Of a stretch of DNA of 52,478 nucleotides, positions 25,601 to 33,785 are shown piece after piece. Numbering within the stretch: the stretch's first letter is position 1; each line of letters opens with the position of its first letter. A model generated the notes under the pieces. It was not told the DNA's origin and searched no databases. It was given only the letters and a program-made list of their open reading frames with translations. This DNA comes from JBFYKJ01 sp041306005 (GTDB lineage Archaea > Altiarchaeota > Altiarchaeia > JAFGQM01): positions 1 through 52,478 of the forward strand of contig JBFYKJ010000056.1 of assembly GCA_041306005.1 (NCBI GenBank). The letters are read 5' to 3'. The translations under genes were made by a program, and so were the position numbers.

Positions 25601-26478
25601 ATAAGGGAGTGCACCCTGGCCGAGCCGTTGACGGGCTTGCCGCCCTGGTCCCGGACGCACACGCTCAGCACTGCAGGCTCCGGCGCCGAAGCGCGCATCT
25701 GTACTAGTAGTTCCCTTTCCTCGCCAAAACCCAGCATGGTCGGGCTCGCCCTGCCGTCGTACTGCCCATAGCCCGCCGCATCGGCGATGACCGCATACCA
25801 GTTGCCCGAATCAAGGGAGAACGAGCCCATTCCCGCTATCGGCTTGGCGGCGGCTATCGTGTGCGCATTGCCGTTGGGTATCACGACGGTGACGTTTGCC
25901 CTGATGAAAGACCCGGCTTCATCCCTGACTGTGAGCCTCAGGGTGCCCTTGGGGGTCTGCGGCTTGTCGAAGAAATCGGCCGGCAGGCTCACCGGGATCG
26001 TCACGGTGCCCGCGTCAAGGGGGTACGGGTCCGATACTGCCGTCTTCCCGTTCAACGGGTTCCTGACGGCGGCGGTCACGCTGTGGCCGGATATGCCGCC
26101 GAAGGTGAACTCGCTCTTCTTTCCCTCAGAAGAGCATATCTGCCCGCCGTCCGCATCGTTGAGGCTGACAAATAGCGAAGCTGGGACCTGGCCGGCTATT
26201 TTCACCACAACGGTCTTTAGATTTTCCGAAGGGGGGCAATCCGCCAGGCACGACAACGAGGTCTCGGGGGCATCGCATGCGCCGTCGCCGCACAGCGGTT
26301 CGGCCTCAGATGCCGCCGGGCCGCTTGGCCAAAGAAGGATGACCGATATTATTAACAGCGCGAGTATGCCCAATGGAAACAATATCGCGGGTATGCGGTG
26401 CTCGTCAAAAAAGCCGTCAAGGCGGGCGGCTTCCAGGGCGCGCCATGAAAAGTCGTCCAGCTTCCCGAATGGGGGCAT
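22642..26478 (-). CDS. giant anchored surface protein with dockerin-like and MopE-like motifs
   Basis: The 1278-residue product has a short cytoplasmic start (FSWRALEAARLDGFF), one membrane helix at about 31-50, then a long outside part. A CGDGACDAPETSLSCLADCP cysteine motif follows at 63-82. Residues 88-720 are beta-rich repeats like carboxypeptidase-regulatory/Ig-type modules. Calcium-type DxDxDG loops (dockerin-like) appear near 844, 895, 932, 973 and 1007. ICHDGLDNNCNGEKDEDC near 1054-1071 is the MopE-type metal motif, and the last 200 residues are cysteine- and tryptophan-rich. It is a tandem paralogue of the next gene. The start ATG 26478 is about 25 bases after a TTTTTAAT box. It ends in TAG. 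Confidence 0.85.
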   Translation of the reverse strand: MPPFGKLDDFSWRALEAARLDGFFDEHRIPAILFPLGILALLIISVILLWPSGPAASEAEPLCGDGACDAPETSLSCLADCPPSENLKTVVVKIAGQVPASLFVSLNDADGGQICSSEGKKSEFTFGGISGHSVTAAVRNPLNGKTAVSDPYPLDAGTVTIPVSLPADFFDKPQTPKGTLRLTVRDEAGSFIRANVTVVIPNGNAHTIAAAKPIAGMGSFSLDSGNWYAVIADAAGYGQYDGRASPTMLGFGEERELLVQMRASAPEPAVLSVCVRDQGGKPVNGSARVHSLIGEQLGQKPLSVGCAEFQLSAGATVFASALETGCVGASASIALDAGPNTLNLKVTCGAQIGNARARVLDKAGRILTANATVELWTANGTKVYGSGYGGALLPAPSGYTEFVPVGASKPFYFTVSNLEAYSNYRSKQYSAGPGENKSVTITLQPPEPPEYNFTFGALTFPNPAAAGRPFAASVSRILYGQTDVTQQSNVSFELAGQPCGAAISGGVWKASCAAPDAPGTYDLAVLALYDGRKGMKVVGVNVMPVSNSYFELTPYAIMDETPPIEIGMSILFNGTPLDSPTASDVGVYYLDGGIWLPERPKLTGSGGNYTVIVNTPYPGGHRAEIYLKRIEGGVIYEQNFTISFDTELSRPGVTSEQSASPKILEPKETFTVNVRVKQGEKDVEGLANIKAVLYGQTSALAWDQRLRTYTVALFAPPHEGVYKIGLLLGASGLAELEIFVVDTSKARASECEVGDCEDRPMARQCVYDYRGKKTYAEAEIISCIRSGMTLSGGQDIMHCLEPDAGRGDWNDDCVAASYDISLFGDFFKKVPSQVERNEYAGCGDMDNDGDVDIDDEACLVNVVATKWLGDTGATDCSRRMNGGFCFNISLGEPGDLDDDEGIGQTDVAVMGRIVGAAGFGVDPHPALLNVTDFDGSGALDSADLQCLQAIAGSSAIPVACLVVYGFGCNGTPGDLTQDGAITASDVLIEGWILNDRVEQDAVLECADVTQDGALTEDDYLCIDALAKDNEGGIAQFCPYCYVEMQNLSRYGLEICHDGLDNNCNGEKDEDCTCDENFPCDRVYDEDGLVGTDDFLYCRGIGERAFYGTAEERGKGTGGSSSEGPDTSASELEYGWYNASELYAMCDGDEDWGMIKACPTEEWTCLFNYHQGAGYPGEPGGGFIWKLAAGNTGPLGVDRSCGKYDVCVEGWFSVGKGTGGECDSDGDKHHCNYCRWKYDVCSSVVCELSGKPFLQGNCKDHFELHTEKCTWDEACMGVM

Positions 26479-26546
26479 GGGGAATTAAATGGAGGTGCAT
26501 TAAAAAGGGCTAATGGCTAATGCCTTGCCGCGGCACGACAATCCCG

Positions 26547-29500
26547 TCATCCCGACGCGTGGTCCGAGTACCTGGTCCTGCCGGTGAGTATGTGCCATAC
26601 TACACGGTAGTCGTCCTCGTACCTCGTCCCGTAGTCCATGTGTATCAACGGCCTCTGCGACTGGTCGGCGCCCGAAAACTCGACTATGAGGTAGCAAGTG
26701 CCGTAGTGGCCGCCCTTCATGGAAAAGCCGTATGAATGGGTGTTTTGTATGGAGCCGCCCCTGTCATCCCCCTCCTCGATGACGTACAGGCCGTCGGGGT
26801 CCTTCGCGAGATAGACGCGCGAGATGCCTTTTGCATCGTACCCCTCGGGTATGTAGACCGCAAGCAGGTGGGTGCTGGCAGACTCCGGCTTCCAGAGGAG
26901 GTACAGCTCGTAGCGGTTGTCAAAAGTCCCTTCCCCGGACTCCAGGCCGCCAAGGCTGCCCATGCACAGGCCCTCGGCCGGGCAGACCTCGGATTCGCCG
27001 CCCTCGCCATCGTCGCAGCCGCCCATGCCCCCGCCGCTCGGCCCGCACTCTTCCTTCTGGCATACGTCGAATTCGAAGCGGCAGTAGCGGCATTTTTTCT
27101 CATAGATGAGCTTGCAGTTCGAGCCTGAAGATGTGCCCACCGAGTTCCACCCGGTATGGCAGTCCGGCGCGTCGTGGCAGTCGTATGTCGCGCCCAGGGG
27201 GCCTATGTTCCCCTCCGCGCTCATCCACCTAAAGCCCTTCATGTCGTTTATCTCCGATGCGCTTGTCGTCCCGCCGCCCTCTTCTCCGCCGCCCTCGTTG
27301 TTCTCTATCCAGTCTTCCGTATTCCCCGAATTGTGCGAGAAGCCCGGCAGGAAGTTGAAGAGGCACGTCCATTCCCCGCCCCCGCAGTACATTATGTTGC
27401 CCCAGCCCTCCTCGCTGCACATGCCGTCGACGTCGTCTATCGGGTTCCAGTCAAAGCCGCCCTCGGGCTCATCATCCTCGTCTTCCTCTTCGTCCTCGGT
27501 CGCCCCCGCCGCCCACTGGCTGAAGTCCCGCTCCCCGAAAGCCGTGCATACGGCGAAATCGTTCGTCTCCGGCAGGCCGTCGATGTCGTAGAGTTTTGAG
27601 CACGACTGCCCGTCGTCGCAGGTGCAGTTCTCGTCCGTATATCCGTTGCAGTCGTTGTCAAGGCCGTCGTGGCATATCTCCTGCCCGTAGCGGCCGAGGG
27701 CCTGCAGGTCCCGCGCGCAGATGCCGCAGAACGGGGAAGTGAGCGTTATATCGCCATTTATGGTACCGTCCATGCAGAAGTAGTCCTCATCGTCGACGAC
27801 CGCATCATTGTTCATGTCGGCGCACTTGAACACGGTCGTTGAATCGACCCTGTGGTTGACTATCCAGCCTTCTATCATGAAGTCCGTGTCGTCTATCTCC
27901 CAGTCCCGCGTGAGGTCGCCGGGGGCGTATGTCCCGTTCGGGTAATCTGGCCCCGGGCCGGGCTTTGTCGCGCAGCCGAAGTCGTAGATGGCAAGGCATG
28001 AAATCGCTATGTTCTTCCCATTCACTATGCTGTCAAGGCAGTCGTAATCCTTTATATCCACATTGCCGCTCATGTCAAAGTCGGTGATGTTGAGCAGGAA
28101 CTCGTCGGGCGTGACGCCGTAGCCTGCAATGCGGACGACGTCCCCCATTATCCCGAGGTCCGCGGCGTCCATGTTGCCGCTGCCGTCAAGGTCCCCGGGC
28201 TCGCCCACGCTTATGTTGAAGCAGAAGCCGCCCCGCATCGAGCTTGCGCAGTCCTCGTCGCCGTAGTCGCCGAACCACTTGGTGGAGAGGATGTTGGTTA
28301 TGCAGTCATAGTCATCCTCGTCGGCGTCACCGTCGTTGTCCATGTCCCCGCAGTAGCGGTACTCGTTGCGCTCCTCCTGCGAGGGTATCTTGGTGAAGAA
28401 GTCGTTCATCAGGCCGAGATCCGAAGAGGTCAGCATGCAGTCCGTGTCCCAGTCGCCGCGGCGGGCGGAGGCCGACAAACAGTGGGTCACGTCCTGCGAG
28501 CGTATCATCAGGCCAGTGCGTATGCAGGTCACCACGTCGCTCTCGGAGTAGGACTTCTTCGAGTCGTACTCCGCGACGCACTCCCTCACCATCGGCCGGT
28601 CGACGCACTTCTTTATGTCGCAGTCGTCCGCGCGGCTCTTGCCGGTGTCGACGACGAATATCTCAGTGTAAGCTATCCGCTCCTGCTCTATGTAGAACTC
28701 CAGCTTGTAGATGCTCTCGTATTCGGGGGCCTTAAGCGAGACCGCGTAAGCCTTCTGCGCCGAGTCCCACGGCATCGATTTCGTGGTTTCGGCAAGCCCT
28801 ACCTTTAGGTTGGCAAGGCCCTCGATAGCCTTCCCGCCCTGGGTTATCCTCAGGTAGGCGGTGAAACTCTCTTCCGGCTCGAGTATGCGCGGGCTCGCGC
28901 TCACCTCGGTCGATACGGCAACCTGCGACGGCTGGGAGTCGAAGGTGATGGTGAAATTCTGCTCATACACAGCATCGCCCACCGTCTTCATCAGGTATAT
29001 CTCCGCCCGGTGGTCGCCGGGGAAAGGCGTGTTTGCGGCGATCGTGTACAATCCGTCGGCGCCCTTGAGGGCGGGCTTGTCCAAAGCCCATATCTTGCCC
29101 GGCACGTAGTATATGCCGACGGAGCTCGCATCGGGCGCGGCCAGCGGGGTCCCGTTGAAGGTTATGTCCATCTCGATGTCTATCGGCGGCTGGACGTCGA
29201 GGATAGCGTGCGGGACCAGCTCAAAGTAGCTGGACGCGCCAACCGCGAATACCTTGACCTGCTGGGTCTTGCTGCCCGCCCTGCCGCTGTAAAGCGCGTT
29301 GACCGCGAGATCGTAGTCCCCGGCCAAATCGGGGGCCTGGCACTCGGCGGTCCACACCGAGCCCTTAGACACTGCGCATGGCTGGGCGGCGAACTCCACC
29401 GTGACGTTGGCTAAGGAAGTCACGTCCGTCTGGCCGTAGAGGACGCGCGATACGGTCACCTTAAATGTGTCAAGGGCGACTACGGGGCTTGGATAAGCGA

Positions 29501-30890
29501 TGCCGCTGAACGAGAAGTTGTACACCGGGGGTTCAGGTATGGGGAGGTCGAGGGTGACCGTCTTGTTGGCGCCGGGATTTACGCCGTACTTCGACGAGGT
29601 GAATGCCGAGTAGCCGGCGACCCCGGTCACGGTGAAGTAGACCTTCTTTGACGAGTCGGCGGCGACGTACTCGGTGTACCCGGTTGGCGCCGCCAGGAGC
29701 GAGCCGCCAAAGCCCGATCCGCTTATCTTCCGGCCGTCCGACGAGAAAGCCGTGACAGTGGCCTGGCGGGTCACGTCGGTCTCGTTGGCCGTGACCTTCA
29801 CCCTCACCTGCCCGACCTGCGGGCCGCACGTCAAATTCAGGCTGACAGCATTCGAGCCGGGGGCGAGCGCCACCTCTTTCGCGGCGCTTGAGCATCCGGG
29901 TGAGTCAAAAGACACCTCCACCCTCGCACCCGACAGTAGGCTGAACTGCGCGCAGCCGGATATCAGGGGCGCCGTGCCGAGCGAGTCGCCGCTCAGCGAC
30001 GATACGCCGACGCTGCCCTCGAGCGCGCTGCCCGCGGAGTATGCGCATGCCCTGAGCGAGGCCTGAACGGGCGCGGGCACCAGCGGGTCCATCTGCGCAA
30101 TGATCTCCCTCTGCGCGCCCTGCTCGACGTTTATCGGGCTCTTCCTGCTGTCATACTGGGCATAGCCCTCGGCGTCGACGATTATCGCATACCACTTGCC
30201 GGCGTCGACTGTGAAGAAATCACTGCCCGGCACCGACTTCGTGCTGACTATCGTGTGGGATGAGCCGCTTGGTATCACAAGGGTGACCTTTCCGGTGACC
30301 GAAAAGCCGGATTCTGCATCCTTGAGCGTCACGCGGACAACGCCCTTGGGGATCGCTGTCTGCTCGAAGAATCCCGACGGCATTGCGACAGTTATCTCCG
30401 TTTCCTTGCCTTCAAGCGATATCAGGTCCGACTGCGCAGCCTTGCTGTTCTTCGGGTTTGACACCACCGCGCGGGCGCTGTCGCCGGACAGGCCCGAAAA
30501 TGTGAACGAGCTCTTCTTCCCGCTGGAAGCGGCAAGCCGGACACCCTCGGCATCCTCGATGCGGACGTCGATGCTGGCATCCACCTGCCCGAATATCAAG
30601 ACCTTTACTGTCTTGAGGTCGCCCTCCTTCTTCGCGCAGTCCTCGGGGCAGGATATCAAATCCTCGTCCCTCGCGGGCTCGCACGCCCCGTCGCCGCAGA
30701 ATATCTCGGCCTGGGGGGCGCCCGGCGGCCCGGAGGGCTGGGATATGAGCAGGAGCACCGCTACAAGCAGGATTATTATGGCGAGGGGCAGCACCAAGGC
30801 GGGTATCCTATACTGCTCAAACACGCCGTCGAGGCGCGTCTTCTCGACAAGCGTCCACGAGAAGCCGTCAAGCGACTCCTTAAGAGGCAT
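26547..30890 (-). CDS. giant anchored surface protein, tandem paralogue
   Basis: The 1447-residue product matches the next gene downstream over its whole length, for example the HRAEIYL and YEQNFTI segments and SASPRILEPEESF. It has the same FSWTLVEKTRLDGVFEQYRIPA start, one membrane helix, the CGDGACEPARDEDLISCPEDC motif, beta-rich repeats, DxDxDG loops, an ICHDGLDNDCNGYTDENC motif and a cysteine-rich end. It is longer by a tail of about 130 residues with extra beta structure (YELYLLWKPES, GRTRYSD). ATG 30890 aligns with the paralogue; a further 17 codons upstream cross the TATA (CTTTTATT near 30912-30919). Confidence 0.85.
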   Translation of the reverse strand: MPLKESLDGFSWTLVEKTRLDGVFEQYRIPALVLPLAIIILLVAVLLLISQPSGPPGAPQAEIFCGDGACEPARDEDLISCPEDCAKKEGDLKTVKVLIFGQVDASIDVRIEDAEGVRLAASSGKKSSFTFSGLSGDSARAVVSNPKNSKAAQSDLISLEGKETEITVAMPSGFFEQTAIPKGVVRVTLKDAESGFSVTGKVTLVIPSGSSHTIVSTKSVPGSDFFTVDAGKWYAIIVDAEGYAQYDSRKSPINVEQGAQREIIAQMDPLVPAPVQASLRACAYSAGSALEGSVGVSSLSGDSLGTAPLISGCAQFSLLSGARVEVSFDSPGCSSAAKEVALAPGSNAVSLNLTCGPQVGQVRVKVTANETDVTRQATVTAFSSDGRKISGSGFGGSLLAAPTGYTEYVAADSSKKVYFTVTGVAGYSAFTSSKYGVNPGANKTVTLDLPIPEPPVYNFSFSGIAYPSPVVALDTFKVTVSRVLYGQTDVTSLANVTVEFAAQPCAVSKGSVWTAECQAPDLAGDYDLAVNALYSGRAGSKTQQVKVFAVGASSYFELVPHAILDVQPPIDIEMDITFNGTPLAAPDASSVGIYYVPGKIWALDKPALKGADGLYTIAANTPFPGDHRAEIYLMKTVGDAVYEQNFTITFDSQPSQVAVSTEVSASPRILEPEESFTAYLRITQGGKAIEGLANLKVGLAETTKSMPWDSAQKAYAVSLKAPEYESIYKLEFYIEQERIAYTEIFVVDTGKSRADDCDIKKCVDRPMVRECVAEYDSKKSYSESDVVTCIRTGLMIRSQDVTHCLSASARRGDWDTDCMLTSSDLGLMNDFFTKIPSQEERNEYRYCGDMDNDGDADEDDYDCITNILSTKWFGDYGDEDCASSMRGGFCFNISVGEPGDLDGSGNMDAADLGIMGDVVRIAGYGVTPDEFLLNITDFDMSGNVDIKDYDCLDSIVNGKNIAISCLAIYDFGCATKPGPGPDYPNGTYAPGDLTRDWEIDDTDFMIEGWIVNHRVDSTTVFKCADMNNDAVVDDEDYFCMDGTINGDITLTSPFCGICARDLQALGRYGQEICHDGLDNDCNGYTDENCTCDDGQSCSKLYDIDGLPETNDFAVCTAFGERDFSQWAAGATEDEEEDEDDEPEGGFDWNPIDDVDGMCSEEGWGNIMYCGGGEWTCLFNFLPGFSHNSGNTEDWIENNEGGGEEGGGTTSASEINDMKGFRWMSAEGNIGPLGATYDCHDAPDCHTGWNSVGTSSGSNCKLIYEKKCRYCRFEFDVCQKEECGPSGGGMGGCDDGEGGESEVCPAEGLCMGSLGGLESGEGTFDNRYELYLLWKPESASTHLLAVYIPEGYDAKGISRVYLAKDPDGLYVIEEGDDRGGSIQNTHSYGFSMKGGHYGTCYLIVEFSGADQSQRPLIHMDYGTRYEDDYRVVWHILTGRTRYSDHASG

Positions 30891-30936
30891 AAGGAGATTA
30901 ATGCCGGGGGGAATAAAAGCCTGTATATCATAAATG

Positions 30937-30977
30937 CCCATATGGAAGAAAATCCCATATGGAAGAAAAGCCCATAT
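30937..30977. repeat. 17-bp direct repeats before the surface-protein promoter
   Basis: Two perfect copies apart from the last base, CCCATATGGAAGAAAAT (30937-30953) and CCCATATGGAAGAAAAG (30954-30970), are followed by a partial third copy CCCATAT (30971-30977). They lie directly upstream of the TATA box of the 1447-residue surface protein, where an activator would bind. Confidence 0.8.
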
Positions 30978-30981
30978 AACT

Positions 30982-31031
30982 TAACTATGCTGGGGAGATC
31001 GCACAATAACTATGCCGGGGGGATCGCACAA
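30982..31031. repeat. two adjacent 25-bp direct repeats
   Basis: The units at 30982-31006 and 31007-31031 differ at only two bases (T/C at unit position 10 and A/G at unit position 15). They share the start TAACTATGC and the end GATCGCACAA. They sit between the prepilin peptidase gene and the 17-bp repeats, so the whole 95-base region upstream of the surface protein is repetitive. Confidence 0.8.
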
Positions 31032-31070
31032 CAGGGAGGTATCCGGGCTGCATGAGGGGATTAGCCGCAC

Positions 31071-31955
31071 TCACACCGCCCACATCAGTATGGCGGACCA
31101 GAAGGGGGATATCGCTATCGCGAGCGGGAACGCGGGGGCGAACCTTATGCCCCACTTTATCCGGATCTTCTTTGGCAGCTGCTTGCGCGAGGCGCGTATG
31201 GCCTTTATGGCCTCTTTGGTCAGACCGTCCATGTCCCTGCTGCTGGCCAGCTTCTTGCCGCGGATGACGAGGTCTTCGGCCACAAGGTCGCCCTCGCGCA
31301 GCTCTTTAACGGTGACTTCCCTTTGCATGGCTATCTCCTCTACGCTCCTCGTGAATGCCAGGAGGGGGTAATATATCGCCGGCAGGGCAAGTGCCAGCAT
31401 CATCACATAGCTGTGGGGCTTTGCCATTATGAACAGCGAAACGGCTATGACGACGCCCAGTACGGCTATGAACCAGTTCTTCCGGACCCTGCCGCCGAAG
31501 AGGGAGAATACCTTCATATGCGTTACGGCAAGTATGAATGCGTAGGTCAGGGAGTATGGGATCGCGATCACCGAGAGGGCGACGAAGAACCCGAAGAACG
31601 CTGGGAATATCGCCGCTGAGCCCATTATGGACGGGGCCGCAATCCCGCCGAGCGCGGCGCCTATGCCCGCTATCAGCTTGGCATCGCCCCCGCCCCAGCC
31701 GCCGGTGTAGAAGAGGAGCGCGCCAAATGCGAAGAATATTGCTGCCACTGCCGCGCCGTCAAGGAAATAAACATAATCCCCCAGCATCACCGAGAACGCC
31801 GCCCGCATAGCGAGCGCGGCTGCCACAAGCCCTATGCTGAACTTGTCCGGTATCTCGCCGGTCTTCAGGTCGAAATATGACGCCACGACCGAGAAGCCCA
31901 TGGCTGTGGAGAGCATGAACAGGTTCGCAGTCGGGATGTCGATCATCGGGGCCAT
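31071..31955 (-). CDS. A24-family prepilin peptidase
   Basis: This membrane aspartyl protease cleaves class III signal peptides of archaeal pilins and archaellins. The two catalytic aspartates are seen: Asp29 in SYFDLKTGEIPD and Asp91 of the GGGD motif in GGWGGGDAKLIAG. There are about six to seven hydrophobic helices in the first 230 residues. A soluble segment (residues 205-260, VTVKELREGDLVAEDLVIRG) is unusual for minimal enzymes but is seen in longer archaeal homologues. A final helix ends the protein. ATG 31955 is the start; ATG 31946 is possible. No pilin gene is visible nearby, though the surface proteins follow downstream. Confidence 0.9.
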   Translation of the reverse strand: MAPMIDIPTANLFMLSTAMGFSVVASYFDLKTGEIPDKFSIGLVAAALAMRAAFSVMLGDYVYFLDGAAVAAIFFAFGALLFYTGGWGGGDAKLIAGIGAALGGIAAPSIMGSAAIFPAFFGFFVALSVIAIPYSLTYAFILAVTHMKVFSLFGGRVRKNWFIAVLGVVIAVSLFIMAKPHSYVMMLALALPAIYYPLLAFTRSVEEIAMQREVTVKELREGDLVAEDLVIRGKKLASSRDMDGLTKEAIKAIRASRKQLPKKIRIKWGIRFAPAFPLAIAISPFWSAILMWAV

Positions 31956-31997
31956 GTTTTCGGTTTTTGCGATTTGTGCGCTCGGCGGATCTCCAGC

Positions 31998-32360
31998 TTA
32001 TCTGTAAACTTCAGTCTTCACCCCAGCCTTCTTCGCGGCGTCGGCGAACCACGCCTGCTTGCCGGATATGTAAAGCACGGTCTTTGTCTTCTTGGCGACA
32101 ACAAGCTCGCACGCCTGGCCCTCACTTATCGTCAGCTCGTACAAAAGCTTGGCCGCCGCCGAGAGCTCCTGTTCATTAAGCTTCACAGGGGTCAAAAACG
32201 GTTCCGGCGCGGCGAATGCCACATATATAAGCCCCTTGCCGGGCGCAATGCGGTCCTTAACCGGGTAAAGCGCGTTTGCGGCCTTCTGCTGGTCATAGAG
32301 CCCGCGGCTCATGGACGCTTTCCTCGGCTTTCCCCCGCCGCCGAAAAGGAATACGAACAT
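31998..32360 (-). CDS. small soluble hypothetical protein
   Basis: The 120-residue product starts with a hydrophobic MFVFLFGGGGKPRKA, then alternates helices and strands: GLIYVAFAAPEPFLTPVKL, AAAKLLYELTISEGQACELVV, KTKTVLYISGKQAWF and AAKKAGVKTEVYR. The last part resembles a small alpha/beta sandwich. I do not recognise a family and see no catalytic motif. It lies 42 bases upstream of the prepilin peptidase gene on the same strand and may share its transcript. Tandem repeats lie just upstream of its start. Confidence 0.6.
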   Translation of the reverse strand: MFVFLFGGGGKPRKASMSRGLYDQQKAANALYPVKDRIAPGKGLIYVAFAAPEPFLTPVKLNEQELSAAAKLLYELTISEGQACELVVAKKTKTVLYISGKQAWFADAAKKAGVKTEVYR

Positions 32361-32392
32361 TTTGTCAGTCGAACGATGTGAAGGATAAGTTA

Positions 32393-32447
32393 GTGTTATG
32401 CGCTCATAGGTTTGTGTTATGCGCTCATAGGTTTGTGTTATGCGCTC
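32393..32447. repeat. 21-bp tandem repeat, 2.6 copies
   Basis: Two identical 21-base units (32393-32413 and 32414-32434) begin GTGTTATGCGCTCATAGG and end TTT; a third partial unit (32435-32447) follows. They lie upstream of the small hypothetical gene that starts at 32360 and downstream of the membrane gene ending at 32466. Confidence 0.85.
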
Positions 32448-32465
32448 CGAATGGAAGCACGCGGA

Positions 32466-33041
32466 TCACCGCCTGCGCTTCTTTTTCACCGCCGCGAAGC
32501 CCGAAACCCCCGCGAGCTCGGCCGGCGCGGAAGAGCCAAGGCCCGCCGCTATCCTGAGCTTCACCCTCTCGCCTTTGGCGACCGCCATGCCGCGCGGGTT
32601 TGAGACCGCATAATCCGCCTCCCTAACCCTCGAGAATAGGTCGTTTTTCACGTGCACGCCGACCCATCCCTTAGTCGAGAAGAGGACAGTCCCGTAGCAA
32701 TACCGCCGGCCCACGAAGTACTTGAGGGCGATTGTCATCAGTATTATCACCATCACAAGGCCAAATACCGTGTACATCGAGCCGAAGTCCATTGCTGAGA
32801 GCGGGACGGACTTTATGACCAGTATCAGCACCAGGAAGACCGCTTCATATGCGATGAAGACGAATGCGTACTTCTTCCAGTCCTCCGGGTAGTCGCGGGC
32901 GAACTCGCCCCGGGCTATCGGGAATTGGAGCAGGAACAGGGCCGCCGCGGGGATGAGGAGCAGCGGCTCCAGCAGGAACGCGAATGTTATCAGGAAGAGA
33001 AATGCAGTCATCAGCACCTGGAGCTTTGCAAGCGAGTTCAT
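32466..33041 (-). CDS. membrane protein with C-terminal soluble domain, unknown
   Basis: The 191-residue protein has about four hydrophobic helices in the first 110 residues, then GRRYCYGTVLFSTKGWVGVHV and a beta-rich soluble part with EADYAVSNPRGMAVAKGERVKL, ending in a very basic KKKRRR. The layout recalls archaeal DUF2101-type membrane proteins, but I cannot confirm this. ATG 33041 is chosen over the longer open frame because the upstream part overlaps the divergent gene in a GC-rich shadow frame. Confidence 0.65.
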   Translation of the reverse strand: MNSLAKLQVLMTAFLFLITFAFLLEPLLLIPAAALFLLQFPIARGEFARDYPEDWKKYAFVFIAYEAVFLVLILVIKSVPLSAMDFGSMYTVFGLVMVIILMTIALKYFVGRRYCYGTVLFSTKGWVGVHVKNDLFSRVREADYAVSNPRGMAVAKGERVKLRIAAGLGSSAPAELAGVSGFAAVKKKRRR

Positions 33042-33152
33042 GCGGATAATAACGAGGCCGGAATAAAAAACACCGCGCGGGGCGGGGCAGCCCCCGCAAG
33101 GGCTCTCTGCCGGCCGGGCCCCGCTTTTAACCCCCAAGAGGGAAAAATACCT

Positions 33153-33752
33153 GTGGAAACTGAGAGCATTCCCGATATTGCGCGAGAAGCGGGGCAGGAT
33201 GCCGAGCATCAAACGCCCAGCCAGGGCGCCGGCCAGCAGGCGCCTGAGCATGGCGGGCACCACGCCCCCGGGCACGGCGCCGGAGAGCAGGCGCCGGGGC
33301 ACGAGGGCGCAGGCAGCCTCGCGCCGCAGGAGACCAAACGGCTTGTGGAAGCAATCGAGGCGGGCATCAGGGATGGCAGGACCCTTGAGTCCCTAAAGAA
33401 GGCCATGGAGGATGTCGGGTACAAAGAGGCCGAGATAAGGGGGATAGTGTCAAAGGTCGACAGGGCGAAGACCATAAGGAGGGCGTCGAGGAAAAAGAAG
33501 CCCCGGCACAACACCGGCTGGATAGCGGCAGGGGTTGCAACACTCGCGGTGGTAATACTCGTATCGTACATAGCAGTCATCGAGCCCTCGCAGAGGCCGC
33601 AAGGCATTGAGGGCGGGATATTCGAGGAAGCCGGCCTCACCAAGAACACGACTGCGGGCAGGATATGCTACGTCATTAACGAGAGCATCAAGCAGAAGAT
33701 GATAGACTCGGGGGCCGAGTGCGACAAGTGGTTCCTGATCAAGGAGATATAA
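33153..33752 (+). CDS. single-pass membrane protein with His/Gly/Pro-rich N-terminus
   Basis: The protein starts with GTG 33153, about 25-30 bases after a TTTTAA box, and so is probably leaderless. Residues 15-50 are a low-complexity GAGQQAPEHGG / HHAPGHGAGEQAPGHEG stretch with DNA-level repetition. Residues 57-95 form a helical pair (TKRLVEAIEAGIRDG, LESLKKAMEDVGYKEAEI) similar to short membrane-associated SHOCT-like domains. A basic KKKPRHN segment precedes one membrane helix (about 122-142), and the outer C-terminus has two cysteines that may pair. Its function is unknown. Confidence 0.65.
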   Translation: METESIPDIAREAGQDAEHQTPSQGAGQQAPEHGGHHAPGHGAGEQAPGHEGAGSLAPQETKRLVEAIEAGIRDGRTLESLKKAMEDVGYKEAEIRGIVSKVDRAKTIRRASRKKKPRHNTGWIAAGVATLAVVILVSYIAVIEPSQRPQGIEGGIFEEAGLTKNTTAGRICYVINESIKQKMIDSGAECDKWFLIKEI

Positions 33753-33785
33753 GAGATAGCAATAAGGGATTCTTGCAAGCATCAG

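Noticed and set aside
22642..30890. The two giants as type IV pilins
   Set aside because: No class III signal (KG/RG before the helix) is seen and they are far too long, although a prepilin peptidase gene lies next to them.
30891..30941. Upstream start at 30941 for the larger surface protein
   Set aside because: It lies upstream of the TATA box, and the paralogue aligns from ATG 30890.
33042..33302. Longer N-terminus of the membrane protein ending at 32466
   Set aside because: The upstream segment is antisense to the His/Gly-rich gene and has no membrane or family features.
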